Shown piece by piece: positions 47,103-59,623 of a DNA stretch of 64,000 nucleotides. Below the pieces are notes generated by a model. That model was not told the origin of the DNA. It worked only from the letters and a program-made list of their open reading frames with translations, and searched no databases. Source of the stretch: Notospermus geniculatus (lineage: Eukaryota > Nemertea > Pilidiophora > Heteronemertea > Lineidae). How positions within the stretch are numbered: the stretch's first letter is position 1; each line of letters begins with the position of its first letter. Where the stretch lies: positions 163,230 through 227,229 of the forward strand of contig NMRB01000492.1 of NCBI GenBank assembly GCA_002633025.1, given 5' to 3'. The translations under genes and the position numbers were made by a program.

Positions 47103-47250
47103 GGGAGGTTTCGAAATCAAACGATAAACCAAAACTTTACGACAACGTTATTTTTCATACTACACATTAACCAGATTTTGCATTGCATTTTCGGTACAAA
47201 AATAACGTTGTCGTTAACGTTTACTTTATAGTTTGATTTCGAAACCTCCC
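47103..47250. repeat. GGGAGGTTTCG foldback element, copy 1
   Basis: GGGAGGTTTCGAAATCAAAC and its exact inverse at the two ends, with AACGTTATTTTT / AAAAATAACGTT inside. Related to 59470-59623. Confidence 0.9.
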
Positions 47251-47904
47251 TACTATTGCCTGCGCCGCGACGGAACAGGCCATGAGAACATCAGGGGTTC
47301 CCTTTGTCACCGCACAGCGTCTGACATCATCAGCTGATCGAGTCGCCTTCCCCAGGTTTCCCAAATTTTGAGCTTCTTTAGCCTGGAGTTGTTCGACTTC
47401 AGCTGGATCCTATTCAGTCTCGTGTTGTCATTGGTAGAAATCTCAGACCTCTGGCAGTTGCTGGCTTCATGTTTCATTAAGAGTTCTCAAAAGACGTGAT
47501 TAAAATCCACACGAGCCCCAAGCTAACTTAATTTATTTAACAATTTACGTGTTACATGTTTCGAATTGTAGGTTTAGCTTTGGGTGAAACTAAAAGCCTC
47601 GCTTTTAATCGAATTCCCCTAATGGGAAAAAGATTTTTTCAGCAAACTCGGTTAAATGAGTTAGACCTCTGTTAGATGCAGGAAAGAAAATGTGATTTAA
47701 TCAAGTTGACGAGTATTAAACGGGATATCTTGCATCAACGCAATCAAGCCCGTCTTTATTAGCCTTAAAACTGAAGAAAAAACAGCCATTTGGGGGCAAC
47801 GGGATGCGAAATTTTTATTGTCACCACATTTTGGACTTGGGATTTTTTTTCTCTCCAAAATACAAAGAAAAAAACGTGAGGAATGGAAATAGTGGTGTCG
47901 AGAA
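47251..47904. other. Intergenic, no gene found
   Basis: Nothing recognised. Confidence 0.35.
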
Positions 47905-47970
47905 TGGGAGCCGAACCAGCAAACCTGTGATCAGTAGGCAAGGACTCTGCCACCTGAGCCAACCAGCCAT
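47905..47970 (-). repeat. tRNA-like SINE head
   Basis: On the minus strand an A-box-like TGGCTCAGGTGG (47961-47950) is followed by TGCCTACTGATCACAGG and a B-box-like GGTTCGGCTCC (47917-47907). Acceptor-stem pairing is poor, which fits a SINE better than a working tRNA. Confidence 0.5.
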
Positions 47971-50181
47971 CGGTGCCAGCAACCGAAAACTTCATGATGT
48001 CTTTCGTCAAAAAAAGGTCTATATACAATGTAATATGTAAACTTGGTGGCTGCTGACCCTAACCAAAATGTTTCTAGGCCTGACTCCAACACCAACCGTT
48101 CCCTAGCCTTCCCAAACCCAATTGAGTAAACTTGTTGCAGGGAATCGAGTTCGTTCACCGACCTTCTCTCCCATCATCAACCACCTTTTCATCCTCATTA
48201 AGTGACGTTTGTCGTCAAAGTGACACATCGATCGGGCCCTTGTTAGGCTATGATGTTACAAATTCAATTTGTCTTGCTTGTCTGATGGGACGCAGGCGAA
48301 TGAAAGCTTTCAGCCCGTGCTTCTCGGGGGAAAGGCGTCTTTTTCAAGATGCCATCTCCATCCGTTCACGGAGACCCGAGCTTCCTGCTCGCTACGACGC
48401 AGCCAATTTGCAAACTAGCTGCACTCGGTCGGAAGCCAAGCATATTTGGGCTGATTCATTGTCTGTTTACAACGGCTCTCATGGTGCATTCTCCTATACG
48501 CACGACAGAGATAGAGCGCTTGCTTCCAGCGTTGTGTTACACCAAGCAACTCTAGTTCTGTTTGTCTGCCAACAAGATCTTAAAATAACACAGGAAAAAT
48601 GTCTCTTTATGCATTTCTGCGTGATAAGCTACGCCAACACCGGTGTCCTCCGACAAAAATATCATGGACGTGGATCCATATCTTCTTTGATATTAGCCGT
48701 AATAATCACTGTCCAATAGAATAGGAAAACATCAATAAAGGCACAGAGAGAGATTGACAGATTCTTTATGTTTTTCATCCCCGTGGATCGAGCAAGTGTT
48801 TATCACAGTGTTTGCTCGTCTGCTTACCAAGACAATATGGTACACAGCGTAACTCGGCTACATGTACAGCTTCGCCGTGTCATGTCGGATTAAAGCGCCA
48901 CTGTGTGCATTATGTTTTCTATCTCGTGGCGGTCGACGTAACCTCTGACCTTTAGGCTACCTCGTTTACAGGTTTACAGACGCAATCAATGTACACCGTA
49001 TATGCCCGGCAGCGCCAATCCATGGCGGCGAGGTTGGGACGGGGGTTGGGATCGTGATCTTGTGTCAGTGCATGCTCGACAAGACTGTTCAAATCGATCT
49101 ATTTAAATGATCTAAGTTACCAATAAGGCATTGAGACTGTTGCCACACATAAAAAAATGAGTTGAAGCATGGTACCTAACCTGATGAAGGGTTAGTCACG
49201 CTATAACAGCGCGTTGAACTTCTCAAGTGATGAAAAGGATGGCGGCCATTTTTTCAGCTAAGGTTTCGACATAGTACCAGTCTAGCCTAGGCGTTACCAC
49301 TGGCTATGTATGGGTTGGACAGGACACCAGTCTTGTCACGTTGGTTCCAGATTCCGCCGCCAGGGGACTGATACTGAGGCATACGTAATGCACACACTGC
49401 CCCTTTAAGTCGTGAATCAGCAGTGCTGATGAAAACGCTCTTTTACTGATTTTTGTGTCAAGCAATCGACATAGCTAATTAAAGACTTCATCCTGAGAAT
49501 GTCAAGACATCTGATCAAAGGCAAATCCATGTAGATCGCGCTAGAGTCAGGCACGCTCGGGCATCATCAAAGGGTGTTGTCGTCGATCGGGGTTCTTCAA
49601 CTTTTCCGTTCTGGCAGTGAGCGGAACTGTTTCATGGGTGAGATGGGAAGCCCTCCGGTCTATTCTTCACCTTCTTCATTAATTGTTCGTTGCCTTTGAA
49701 TCCCTGTCACACCGGGCTTCCACTAGTATTAGCCACACAGAAAATTTGGGAAAATCATTGAAAATGACCAAAAAATCAGCCAAAAATGATTTCTGTGGCT
49801 AAAGGAAAAAGCTGTATTTGGCCAGCCCCTTTCACATTTCCTATTACTATGGCTAACGAAAATTTGAGCCTAGCAGAAGCCTTGGGCTTCATGTGATAAA
49901 GATGGCGACTCTCTCTGACAGTGCAGCTTTTCTTCTGGCACTCCGGTTTTCTCCTGCTCTCCGTCAAATTCAACCAATGTTGTCTATAAGCCAATAATGC
50001 CGAATATGGAGATTCCGATTTAACATTTTTACTCTCTTGCAAAAGAGAGTAAGAGAGTATTTTTATTTTTACTCTCTTTTCTTTCCTTAATTGCTGACCC
50101 GTCCTGTTTGGGTTGGATACTTCAGATCTACATTTGGGTTTCAGCTCAGTCTTTTCTAGAGTTTCAGATAGTAAAGTTCCA
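47971..50181. other. Intergenic, no gene found
   Basis: The frame at 48132-48719 (+, 195 residues) is long but shows no domain, signal or splice context. Nothing else recognised. Confidence 0.35.
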
Positions 50182-50290
50182 GCCTGAAGAAGACCCCGGT
50201 TGGGGTCGAAAATTTGCTAAATATTCTGGAAATTGACTTTATATTCTTTATCATATTGTGTGTCGATTTTTGTGTTCGCCTTCTCTTTGG
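50182..50290 (+). repeat. Retroelement-like tail with GACCCC hairpin, copy 2
   Basis: CCTGAAGAAGACCCCGGTTG then GGGTCGAAAATTTGCTAAAT and TGTGTGTCGATTTTTGTG, matching copy 1. Confidence 0.75.
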
Positions 50291-50566
50291 ATTTACTCTC
50301 TTGCAAAATGTATTTGAGTCATTTGCCTCATACCTGAGATGAGGTGGTCATTATTCACGGTGTCGTCTGCACAGCCGTTGACAACTCACGGCCGATTGAC
50401 CAAGTCAGGCATGCGTGCATATTCTCCTCGTCTGTTTGAGCAATTGTTGATCTCATTTCGGTCTAATTATCACAGATGCTCCAGGGAGATAGGGAAATTG
50501 ATTAATTCTTGGCTGCACGATCACCAGTCGAGTCAGCTGTAGAGGTGTCATGAGGCGTAATGATCG

Positions 50567-50773
50567 TCATGTAGTCAGTATCGAGCACACGTAGCCATAA
50601 GGTGCGCCGCGCATCAGAATTCTTTCATATTCTGCTATATCTTCAATTCGTCGCGTCGCCGGCTCAAAGCAAAAAAAGGATAGGCCTCCCTTGTTAGTGG
50701 AAAACGCTACATGTATATTGGTATAGCCAGAGGTGCTTTCGCCTATTGGAGTGCATACAAGACCCTTTTTCAT
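50567..50773 (-). CDS. Possible exon with weak MABP-domain resemblance
   Basis: A 68-residue frame reads GESTSGYTNIHVAFSTN, KGGLSFFCFEPATRRIEDI. The GY-x-x-I ... N-x-GG ... phi-phi-C-phi pattern recalls one repeat of the MABP beta-prism domain. The match is short, no splice partners were found, and a related CATGTAGCGTTT...AATATGAAAGAAT string occurs at about 38650-38705 (-). It may be a chance frame or a decayed exon. Confidence 0.2.
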   Translation of the reverse strand: MKKGLVCTPIGESTSGYTNIHVAFSTNKGGLSFFCFEPATRRIEDIAEYERILMRGAPYGYVCSILTT

Positions 50774-51886
50774 TGTGGATGGTACAGCTTACCTCTTTCT
50801 TTTCAGACGGCTATACGCTTTAAAATATGGTCACAGTCTATTGCCAGTTGGCAGAAAACGTTGATGGGCATCTGATAAAATGTTGATGCATATAGAGTCA
50901 ATGCAAATATCTGCACAGCACTTCTCCATCATCCATAATCCGATCACGGTCTCGCCGGAGAAAGGTGCTCGACCAGAGACAAGAGAATGTGACGTCATAG
51001 GGTTTCTTACTGGAAACATGTCCTTATCGGGGGTGTGCAATGTCACGTGATCCTGTCAATTATGCCATTCCAGTTCGCACCACCAAAATCCAGCATCCTA
51101 TAAGAATTCTAGCAATCTTGTTATCCCTGTTCGGCGTAAAAGCCATAATATTGTTGTCGGCATGAGATGGCTTTCAAGATCACGAATCCACTTTTGCAAT
51201 CATCGCCGCTTTCATACTGTCATTATTGCCAATCATGGCAATCATGTCGCTGTATGGCACTTAAGCGACTCATTGATGAATAATGTTTATTAGACATGCT
51301 ATCATGTTTCTATTAACCCAGTACTCGATCGATATTAGCCACTTTGAGAAGATTGACAAGACACCATCAGCTGAGGTAGTTAAATATCAAACTCTTTAAT
51401 AAGAATATCAAACTCTAACTTCACATCTTCTTGACTTGATTATGGACCAGCTTCGTAGCTTCGTCAAGAAGAAAACTATTTTCGCTCGAAGTCTAATAAT
51501 TATTTGAATTGTGGTATACTCGTGCGTGGTTTGCGATTACTGGTTTTAAGATGTCGCCTCGGCAGACATTGTATCCCAAAGGGGACATTTCGACATGTCA
51601 CCCTCCATGGTGGGCAACATTTTTGTCACCCTCCATGGTGGGCAACATTTTTATAATCCCGTACCTCAAGTAAGTGTCCGTGGATGTGATTGGCTGACAC
51701 CCTACACTTGACCATGAGTAATTTTGGCATGACGTCACCAAAGGTGCGACGTTTCATGAAATGTTGACCGGCAGTGTTCCAACTGTCGGATTAATGCAGT
51801 AAGATGGTGTGCCTTTGATGCGATGGTCAACTCCCAATTACATGTACTCTGTCCTCGCCTCCACAAATTTCTGATCTTTCTTTCTA
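50774..51886. other. Intergenic, no gene found
   Basis: A direct repeat of TGTCACCCTCCATGGTGGGC plus AACATTTTT occurs twice at about 51597-51650. Nothing else recognised. Confidence 0.4.
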
Positions 51887-51997
51887 AACCAAAGAAAGAG
51901 AGAGCACAAAAGTCGACACACAAAATGATGATATATAGGAAGTCAACTTCCAAAATTTCGCAAATTTTCGACCCCAACCGGGGTCTTCCTCAGGCAC
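51887..51997 (-). repeat. Retroelement-like tail with GACCCC hairpin, copy 3
   Basis: Minus strand: GCCTGAGGAAGACCCCGGTT then GGGGTCGAAAATTTGCGAAA, ending TTTTGTGCTCTCTCTTTCTTTGG. Confidence 0.75.
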
Positions 51998-52763
51998 TTT
52001 TCAGTAAGAAACTCGAGAAAAGACTGTCTTGAGCTGAATCCCAAATGTAGATAACAAGAGAAATCAGCACAAACTCCCGTAAATCCACTAAAAAGTATGT
52101 GCACAAAACCAAACCTAAACAAACCTAAAAATACTGTACGTTCTAAGCTTATATGGCGAGAAATGTTGCCTTTGTCAGTAATTACCAAAGCTGTATATCT
52201 TTCATGCTTAATGATGGAGTCTGACTGTACCAGACGGTTATAAAAGAATAAATCCGGGGTAAGCAATTCCAATGCACTCAGTTGATCTTGTTTATAGCTC
52301 ATTATAAAGAAATGCAGTCAGAATACAGAACTTCTCGCTGGCGGTATTGTTGTGGAGCACGTACTCAAGATAAATATTGCGTTGTTGTATTGAAGGGATT
52401 GCCCGCGGATTGGTATCCAACGTCACATGGCAAACCGTTTGTCAAGTTAAGAAGACGTTTTGTGATGAAGAACTTTTAAGGGTATACGCAAATGCTTTGT
52501 CAGGCTGATAGGTTCCCCCAAATGAACAGTTGTTTACCCATTCCATTACGTGAGCTTCGTGACTAAGGTCCCCTGTTTTTACCGACAAATTAAAAAGACA
52601 TTTGCTTATTTAAACAAAGAACAAAGTTATTCAGTTGTAACATGGCAAGCCGCTTGTACAGTCAATGAAAAAAAATGTTTAACCTGAAAAATCGAAGACA
52701 TTGGATTGATCTTTTGTTTCAAAGGACCTAAATCCACGTCCTGAATTGAATTACCATTATCTC

Positions 52764-53016
52764 TAAAGCATGGCGCACACGAGCGACTAAAATGGGGGCG
52801 ACTACCAATGCGACTACTAGGTCGCATGCGACAATTACCTTTGAGGTCGATCAGTGATGTCATCCGCGACATCGCTGATCTCCCAGTGAAGCATTTGTTG
52901 CAAACGAGTCAAAAAAAACTAAAAAAACTAAAAATATATTCAGTCGCTCCTGTAGTCGCAAGGCTATAGTCGCCTAGAAAATCGCTCAAAAAATCGCTCG
53001 TGTGCGCCATGCTTTA
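52764..53016. mobile_element. MITE with perfect 23-base inverted ends
   Basis: Starts TAAAGCATGGCGCACACGAG (plus CGA) and ends with the exact inverse. Internal GTCGC/GCGAC words. No coding capacity. Confidence 0.92.
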
Positions 53017-53323
53017 AGGGCCGGTTTGACGGGCGTTTTTATCGCGCCGATTTTAACGCTGTTGGCGATATCGCATCCAAAACGCCCGTCAAAATGCCAA
53101 AAACGCCAACAGCGGGTGACATCGCCAGCGAGAGAAAAAAGCCATGGTAAAACTCGCCGGCGGGAAATCGCTGTAACGCTTCGGCGATAAAATCGCTGGT
53201 GAAAACATCAATCGCAGCGAGATGCGATATCGCTCTTCAGATCGCCAGTGAAAATGACCGAAAAGCCACGAGCGATGCCTATCGCTGTAGCGGCAAAAAA
53301 GTCATGTCTTCACATGGCTATTT
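53017..53323. repeat. ATCGC-rich segment ending at assembly N 53324
   Basis: About 300 bases with many ATCGC/GCGAT words and CAAAACGCCCGTCAAA facing TTTGACGGGCG, so it looks like another foldback element directly next to the previous MITE and cut by the N. Confidence 0.5.
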
Positions 53324-53324
53324 N

Positions 53325-55540
53325 TCGCGTGTAAGACATGTAGCTTCGAAACTAATTAGCAGTGACTTGATTCATAAAGATTCCGGCCTGCACATCCATG
53401 CGTTGACAGCTTCGGACTTCATCATCTTCGATGACCTTCATCCGTTTCATTACCTTCATCACCTTCCACGACCTTCACCATCTCGTTGAAAGTCGAAGGA
53501 CAGAAGTTCTGTTGGTGTGTAAGGCAGCCTATCCGCTGGTTATCCTAAGTCTGAAGCAGGATGAAACGTCATCAGAAAAACTGTAAGAATGTTGTCTATT
53601 CATGACTTTGAAGGTGCCAAACTCTTGCTGTAGGCCTACATTGCAAGTATTTGTTATCCTACAGTGAACTGTCTGAAGCGCCCAACAGTAATGAATAGAC
53701 AACAACTCTGTTAGGGATTAAGAAATCAGAATGGAATTCGCTACAAAGCGAACTGAAACCCCGGGGACTGAAACTGGAATAGAGAAACTGCTTCTCTTGA
53801 TTCGGAACACAACTCCAGCCATGCCAGCAGCCATTGAGCAGATTTAGCGGAAATTCTAATACCATACTTCTAAGAAATTCTATCCAAATGTGATGAAGTC
53901 CACCAAATTACGATTGATACAAACTGCGTAAAGAGTAGGCAGTTTAATTTGGGTACCAAATTAACCGCCCTCTTCCCAGCTTCACGGAGCCAATAACGAA
54001 TGTACACGGTACTGTACATGATTGTAGACGCGCATATTGACGCGTTAAGCCTGTTAAATAATGACGGTCACCTAACCAGCTTAGGTGACAAATGAATTGT
54101 TTGTTCCGTGCGTACGTTGAGTAACATTAGATCAGTGGTTTTCTAGTCATCCATCAATCTCCGCATTACCCTCTGTCGCACGCCATGTTAGTAGAGGAAG
54201 TTTAGTGGGGAAACCTAATGCCGTGCAAATTGACTCGGGAGGAAATTACGTCTGAGGGCTGATTTGTAGTTTCGGTCGGATTTCCTTCGGGTGGGATTCA
54301 GTTTTCCTTGGCTAAAGACGAGGCCCATCAATAAACCATCGGACAAATAAAGCTCAAGACGACTACATTGTATTTCCATTTATATTATTTGCCATTTATT
54401 GTCTGCGAAAATCACCCCCATTTATTCATTTGTAATGCTGATGGTTCAAAGAAAAAATAACTCTGAGATCACTTGCCTTTTGTGTCTACTCTATAACGAC
54501 CAACATTGAATTTTTTTTGCTCCATGGGTGATATGAATAAAAGCAAGAGCAATGCTTTTACTTCAGATTTGTACAGCATAGCATTGTGCATTCGTATTGC
54601 AAAATCCAAGCATTTAAAGTCTTATTTCATATGGCCCCATGACTACATTCCCACAAATTCACCCCTTAATAATAAAGAAAGAGGTATTCAGGGTCCGGCC
54701 TTCGAAGCCCTCACCATCCCCAACTTCTTTCCTTCTTCCCAACGAAAACGTCCAGATAAACATAACTCATGGTCTTACAACCGTCCTGGCTGAACCATCC
54801 GGAGAAAGGGATGGACTGGTTCGGCCATCCTACTGACTGACAAACAATACATGGGGACATCAGGAAGACGGAGCCATTACGAGATTCTATCATACCTGTC
54901 CATGATTCGAAACTGTCAAATTCTTCAAGATTTAAATAAGTTGCGTGCTGTGCCGCCCACATGTTACGGACTGCTTTCGCCAGCAAAATCCAAAATCTGT
55001 TGTTGCAGTATAGGCCTACATACACTCTGATCCTTGGTGGAAAAAAGAAGGTCTCTTGAGGACCGAGGAATCTTCCGCTGATCTTCCAGTTTGTTGAGGC
55101 TAAACGAGGTATGTCAACAGGTATTACCTTATAATGAGAAACCAGTACATTGGATGCTGTTCCAATTACAATGGGCTTAGCTGGTTTTACCATCACATTG
55201 CCATCGGTTCACCTCGTTTCTCGTTGTGGGCGGTTTTTTGTGGTTATTTTCCCGAGTTCTTCCTCATTCGAGGTTTTTTCGGGTAAGAAAAGACGCAAGG
55301 TGCTGGGAAAGACACCAGGCACTCGTTTCGATCGTTAGGATCGTATGTTGTAGGCGGAACAAAGTGTTGGGTTAGCGTGCATAGCTAGCAAAAGCAAAAA
55401 ATCCGAAACAGTTTTTTGGGGAGTCCGGGTTCTGTTTAACGAGTTGGTTTACCACAAGTACGGTCACTATTTTTGCAGGTTCGTGTTGCAGCACTGCCAG
55501 AGATTCAAACTCCATCGACATCACGGCAGACTTCTTAGTA
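53325..55540. other. Intergenic, no confident gene
   Basis: A 161-residue frame at 54711-55196 (-) has no recognised domain, signal or splice context. A CATCTTCGATGACCTTCATC-like tract lies near 53420-53490. Nothing else. Confidence 0.35.
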
Positions 55541-55740
55541 TGGAGGTTCTTCACTGACGTCACAATGGTCACGTGACTGCAAAGAATCGGCCATGTTGGC
55601 CGTCAAATGGCCGGCGACGACGCCAAAACTGTCACGTCATGATATTGTGACGTCGCGATCTGTGTTGACGCTGTGTTCATGCCGTGACGTCGCTTGACAT
55701 TTGACGGCCAATATGGTGACGTCGTGTCGTCACCTCTATC
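55541..55740 (+). mobile_element. CRE/E-box MITE, copy 6
   Basis: Intact left end GGAGGTTCTTCACTGACGTC and AATGGTCACGTGACTGCAAAG; internal GGCCATGTTGGCCGTC and GACGGCCAATATGG; the right terminal GTGACGTCACGTGAAGAACC is missing. Confidence 0.9.
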
Positions 55741-57029
55741 TCCACGCCATTGAAATATGAGATTGGTTGCAGAGGTTAATCTAATCAAGACATTTTTGCT
55801 GATCATGAACTATTTTCTACCTCTGTTTTATGGCATGGGACTCAATAATCATGGTTATTATTAGGCTGAGTGAACCAAGCTGTTCACCCGATTTCCATCT
55901 ATCCGGCCCAGCTCATAGATCATCTCTGAACTCCGTGGTTAACCTCATCACAAATAAATCAATGTTTCGGTGTGGGATTATTAATCCGTAATTTTCTCCC
56001 GTGAAGACGTTGATTAACTTGGCTGTGGTGCTTTATGATGACAATATCTTGCTAATAACACGGCTTGTGAACTCTGCCTCGTGTAATGAATCAGACACAG
56101 TGTCTGTGTTGCTTTTAGTTGTTAATTTAGAACGATCGGATCAGAGAAGCTTGTCCAATTATGAACTCTTACAGGGTGGCGAAGTGATAAACTCCTCGCC
56201 AGCCACCGAGGCGATCACGTCGCCTGACGCAATGAGTCGTCTTTGACGCAATGCAATATGGACGAAACGTCGGAAAAAGGTACCACCACTCACAGCGCCT
56301 CAGAGTAGCATTTCTTCTGCAAATTCCTCATTGGGCCATGCACAGTACAAATGTACATTTGTGTACTATCTAGTGATTTATACAAAGTAGATACACGACA
56401 ATGGCCCGATGACAGCATCAGGACGAGATGAGCCCCGGTCCCCTCGAAACCGACCTTCGTCAATGTACCAGTGCTTGTTTATTGCAAGGAAAATAAGTTG
56501 AACGAGGAGAACCTGTCTTTCCGGTATGCCGCTGGATAATGGCGGATTATAAACGACATACTGGGAAAGGCAACCTTCTCAAATTAGGTTCATTAAGTAT
56601 TCCAATCAGCTTCTTCCGATTTGCTACCGTCTCACATTCGCCCAGTAAGTGGAAGAGATGAATGGGCCATCGTCTTGACGGTTTTGAGGGCATCCATGTG
56701 GGTTTGATAGGAGACACACACGGGATAGTGCAGCCGAACCCGCCCCACAGTGGTGGTAGACTCCATTTTTTCCAGCACGCCGCTCTGGCTGCCCAACTTG
56801 ACTGATGATCCTACTAGCGTTTAACTGGTCATATATCTTTCTAACATGTTGGAATAAGCCCCCCATTAGTCGATTAGGCACACATTAATTAAATGCAATG
56901 GGAAACAGTGTATTAATAATCGAAAACATAATCTCACGAACACTCCTCCAAAGCACAATGATATCTAAGACATGCTATCCATTGCAAAATTCAATGTACT
57001 GAATACATGTATTTATGTGCAATGTGAGA
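55741..57029. other. Intergenic, no gene found
   Basis: Nothing recognised apart from a TACAAATGTACATTTGTGTAC palindrome-like site near 56347. Confidence 0.35.
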
Positions 57030-57360
57030 CAGCTAAAATGCTAAAACGAAGAACCAGACAGCTGAATTGCTATGACCAGACAGATCAAATGCTAGGGCCA
57101 GATAGACAGCCAAAACGCAAGCAGCAGACGTTTTGGCAACTCAAACGCTAGGACCATGCAGCAAAATGCTTGTGACAGACGGATAAAGCTTTAGCCCAGA
57201 CTGAAAAAAAGGTTGGGGCAGACAGACAAAATGCAAAGACAGACTGCTTCTGGCTAAAATGCTGCTAGTATCAATCGATGAATCGCTCGGATCAACAGCT
57301 TCATGCGTGGGCCAGACAGCCAAAACGCTAACACCGGACAAGACATCTAAAACGCTTCCC
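57030..57360 (+). repeat. Degenerate tandem repeat of CAGACAGCCAAAACGCTA type
   Basis: Words such as CCAGACAGATCAAATGCTAGG, CAGACAGCCAAAACGC and GACAGACAAAATGC return about every 25-40 bases, with substitutions in every unit. Confidence 0.7.
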
Positions 57361-58202
57361 CAATCACTGCCACCATCGGTTTATGGTCAAGAACTATTGG
57401 GAAGAAAACGCTATCTATTGCAGAATGGCTCTTTATGTCAACATTTACTCCGGAGATCCATTCATCATGGTCATTGTAAGAATGATAGCTTGTGATTATT
57501 CTTAGCGACGGACGGGAAACGCGGGCAAGTGAAATCTATTTCCTAAAGGAAACCTCTCGACATGAAAAAAATGGCTGTCCAAATGAAACGCTGTGATCTC
57601 ATTCTCTCATTCCTCATCTGTAGGAGTTAAAAACGGATGATAGAATTGGAAGCAGGCGAAAATAGGGAGGTGGAAAAACTTGAGTCTCGCCGGAGGGAAA
57701 CCCTGCTGAAGCTTTGCTCGTTGCTAGATGGCCATCTCTTGCGCATGGCATGCTGGGAAAGGCTAGATGATAGTGCCGGGCTGATGGTTGCGCTCTGTTC
57801 GCAATGTGATTGGCTGGGAAATACCAAAATGTTCACGCCGAAACACAACAGTCCACCCCCTTCCGAAATTCTGCCAATGAGTACACAGGCAAATATAAAA
57901 CACGAACGTGCATAAACACAAACGGAACGAAAATGTGACATCAATGTTGCGACTGAGTGCTGCATATCCTGTTTATTATTCGATACACTCTCGCTTAATA
58001 AAGATGCAGGGATCCCAGCTGCATCCAGTATCAAACTGCATCATCATCTCTGGGAAATTATCTCGAAAAACATTCTCGTTCACCAGATGGTCTCAAACCC
58101 GCGGAGCGCTCGTCATCTCATCCTGCCGTGTAGATTCAGTCATGAAGTCATGAAAATGGACGGACGAGACTGGAAAACGGATAATTCAAATTATACATGC
58201 AT
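57361..58202. other. Intergenic, no gene found
   Basis: Overlapping frames on both strands at 57627-58034 show no family features. Confidence 0.35.
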
Positions 58203-58346
58203 TAAGCTGCATTTAGCTGACACGCGGAATGCGGTATAGGGCCGCGGAATCCCCGGCGGAAGCGATTTGTTGTATGAGAAATGCATTGAACTTTCCGCTT
58301 ACCGCGTTCCGCAATCCGCATACCGCGTGCAGCTAAATCCAGCTTT
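58203..58346. repeat. Foldback element with AAGCTG(C/G)ATTTAGCTG ends
   Basis: AAGCTGCATTTAGCTGACACGCG at the left faces CGCGTGCAGCTAAATCCAGCTT at the right; inner GCGGAATGCGGTA faces TACCGCGTTCCGC. Confidence 0.85.
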
Positions 58347-59469
58347 AGTTATCTGCATTCTCATGTACTAACCACGAGATTTAGCATTTTTCAGTGAGGG
58401 AGTCGGCCACCACGTTATTGTCTTCGGCCGCTCTCCATATCGTCTTCGGTCGATCTACTCCCGCGTTACTCAGGGCCGCATCCCGCGTAAATAACGTGTG
58501 CGCAGTGGAAGAGAGTAATTAGTCAACGCACTTCGAGTAAAGTGTCATGGCGTCTTAGCTTGGTTTTGGCTAAGAACACTGTCATCGACCACTGCCGAAT
58601 TCTGAACCTCTTTGCCGTCGAGTGGGATTGATTTCACAACGATTTTATATAGCATGCGTATTCTACGATGTTACAAACTCAAATGAATCCATGTTGCACT
58701 TGAATCGACCTGGCGAGGTTGGCAGCGGTCCAACCACCAATTTTGGTCAAATATTGCGTGTTCGAGAATGAATGCCCGCCATGTTGACGCGTGGATTTCT
58801 GGGATACTTCCCGACGGAAGTCACCATCGCGCTGGGGTGTGTCACCAACGCGGGTAAGGGCGAACGCTGACGTCATCTGTAAGTAGAATGCTGTATAGTG
58901 GAAACGGGCCTAAAAACCCGACTGAAGCCGTCGAACGCACTGTAAAAAATATCCACAAATATTGCCATGAATGACGTCAGCAGTCACTTGCCAACAACTT
59001 GGTAGATACGTGTCTACCGGCTACAAATTGTCTTCGCCTCCGAGGACGAAGTCATTGCTGAACTGGATCCTTTAATCCCCAGGTAATTCGATCTCAAATT
59101 ACCCATCGATCTTGAAGGGGTTAGGGAATTTGGATGAACATAAACGACCATGTTTCTTATCGTGCAGTGAATCCCAATGAAATTTCAACAGTGGAAGCGA
59201 GCCGTGTGATTGTAAAATTGTGGTAGAGTTCGGTGGTTATGGTGTTAGCTGTTGGAATAATGGCCTGTCACTGCAGCACGGATGAGCCGTGTTAGATGGT
59301 CAGACCAAATTGACCATGCTGAAGGTCATTGGTCATCAGTAATTTATTTGGCTTCCTTGGGAAACGAATGTGAGTCAATTCACCAGATCGGTTTACGGAA
59401 TACAGTAATACCCCACTCCACGGGGAAACCGCCACAACTGGTCAAAGCTCTGTTGTTCGAAACTAATAT
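58347..59469. other. Intergenic, no gene found
   Basis: Nothing recognised. Confidence 0.35.
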
Positions 59470-59623
59470 TAGAGAGGTTTAGAAATCAAACGATAAACGT
59501 AAACTTTACGACAACGTTATTTTTCATACTGCGAATTTATCAGCTTATATCTTGCATTTTCGGTACAGAAAATAACGTCGTCGTAAAGTTAACGTTTATC
59601 GTTTGATTTCTTAAACTCCCTAA
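59470..59623. repeat. GGGAGGTTTCG-type foldback element, copy 2
   Basis: AGAGAGGTTTAGAAATCAAA and its near inverse TTTGATTTCTTAAACTCCCT, sharing AAATCAAACGATAAAC and AACGTTATTTTTCATACT with 47103-47250. TAATAT borders both sides. Confidence 0.88.

Noticed and set aside
48132-48719. 195-residue open frame on the plus strand
   Set aside because: No domain, signal, splice context or codon pattern; frames of this size occur by chance in 64 kb.
54711-55196. 161-residue open frame on the minus strand
   Set aside because: No recognisable features or flanking exons.
57627-58034. 135-residue frame on the minus strand
   Set aside because: Overlaps a plus-strand frame, low-complexity Ser-rich composition, no family features.
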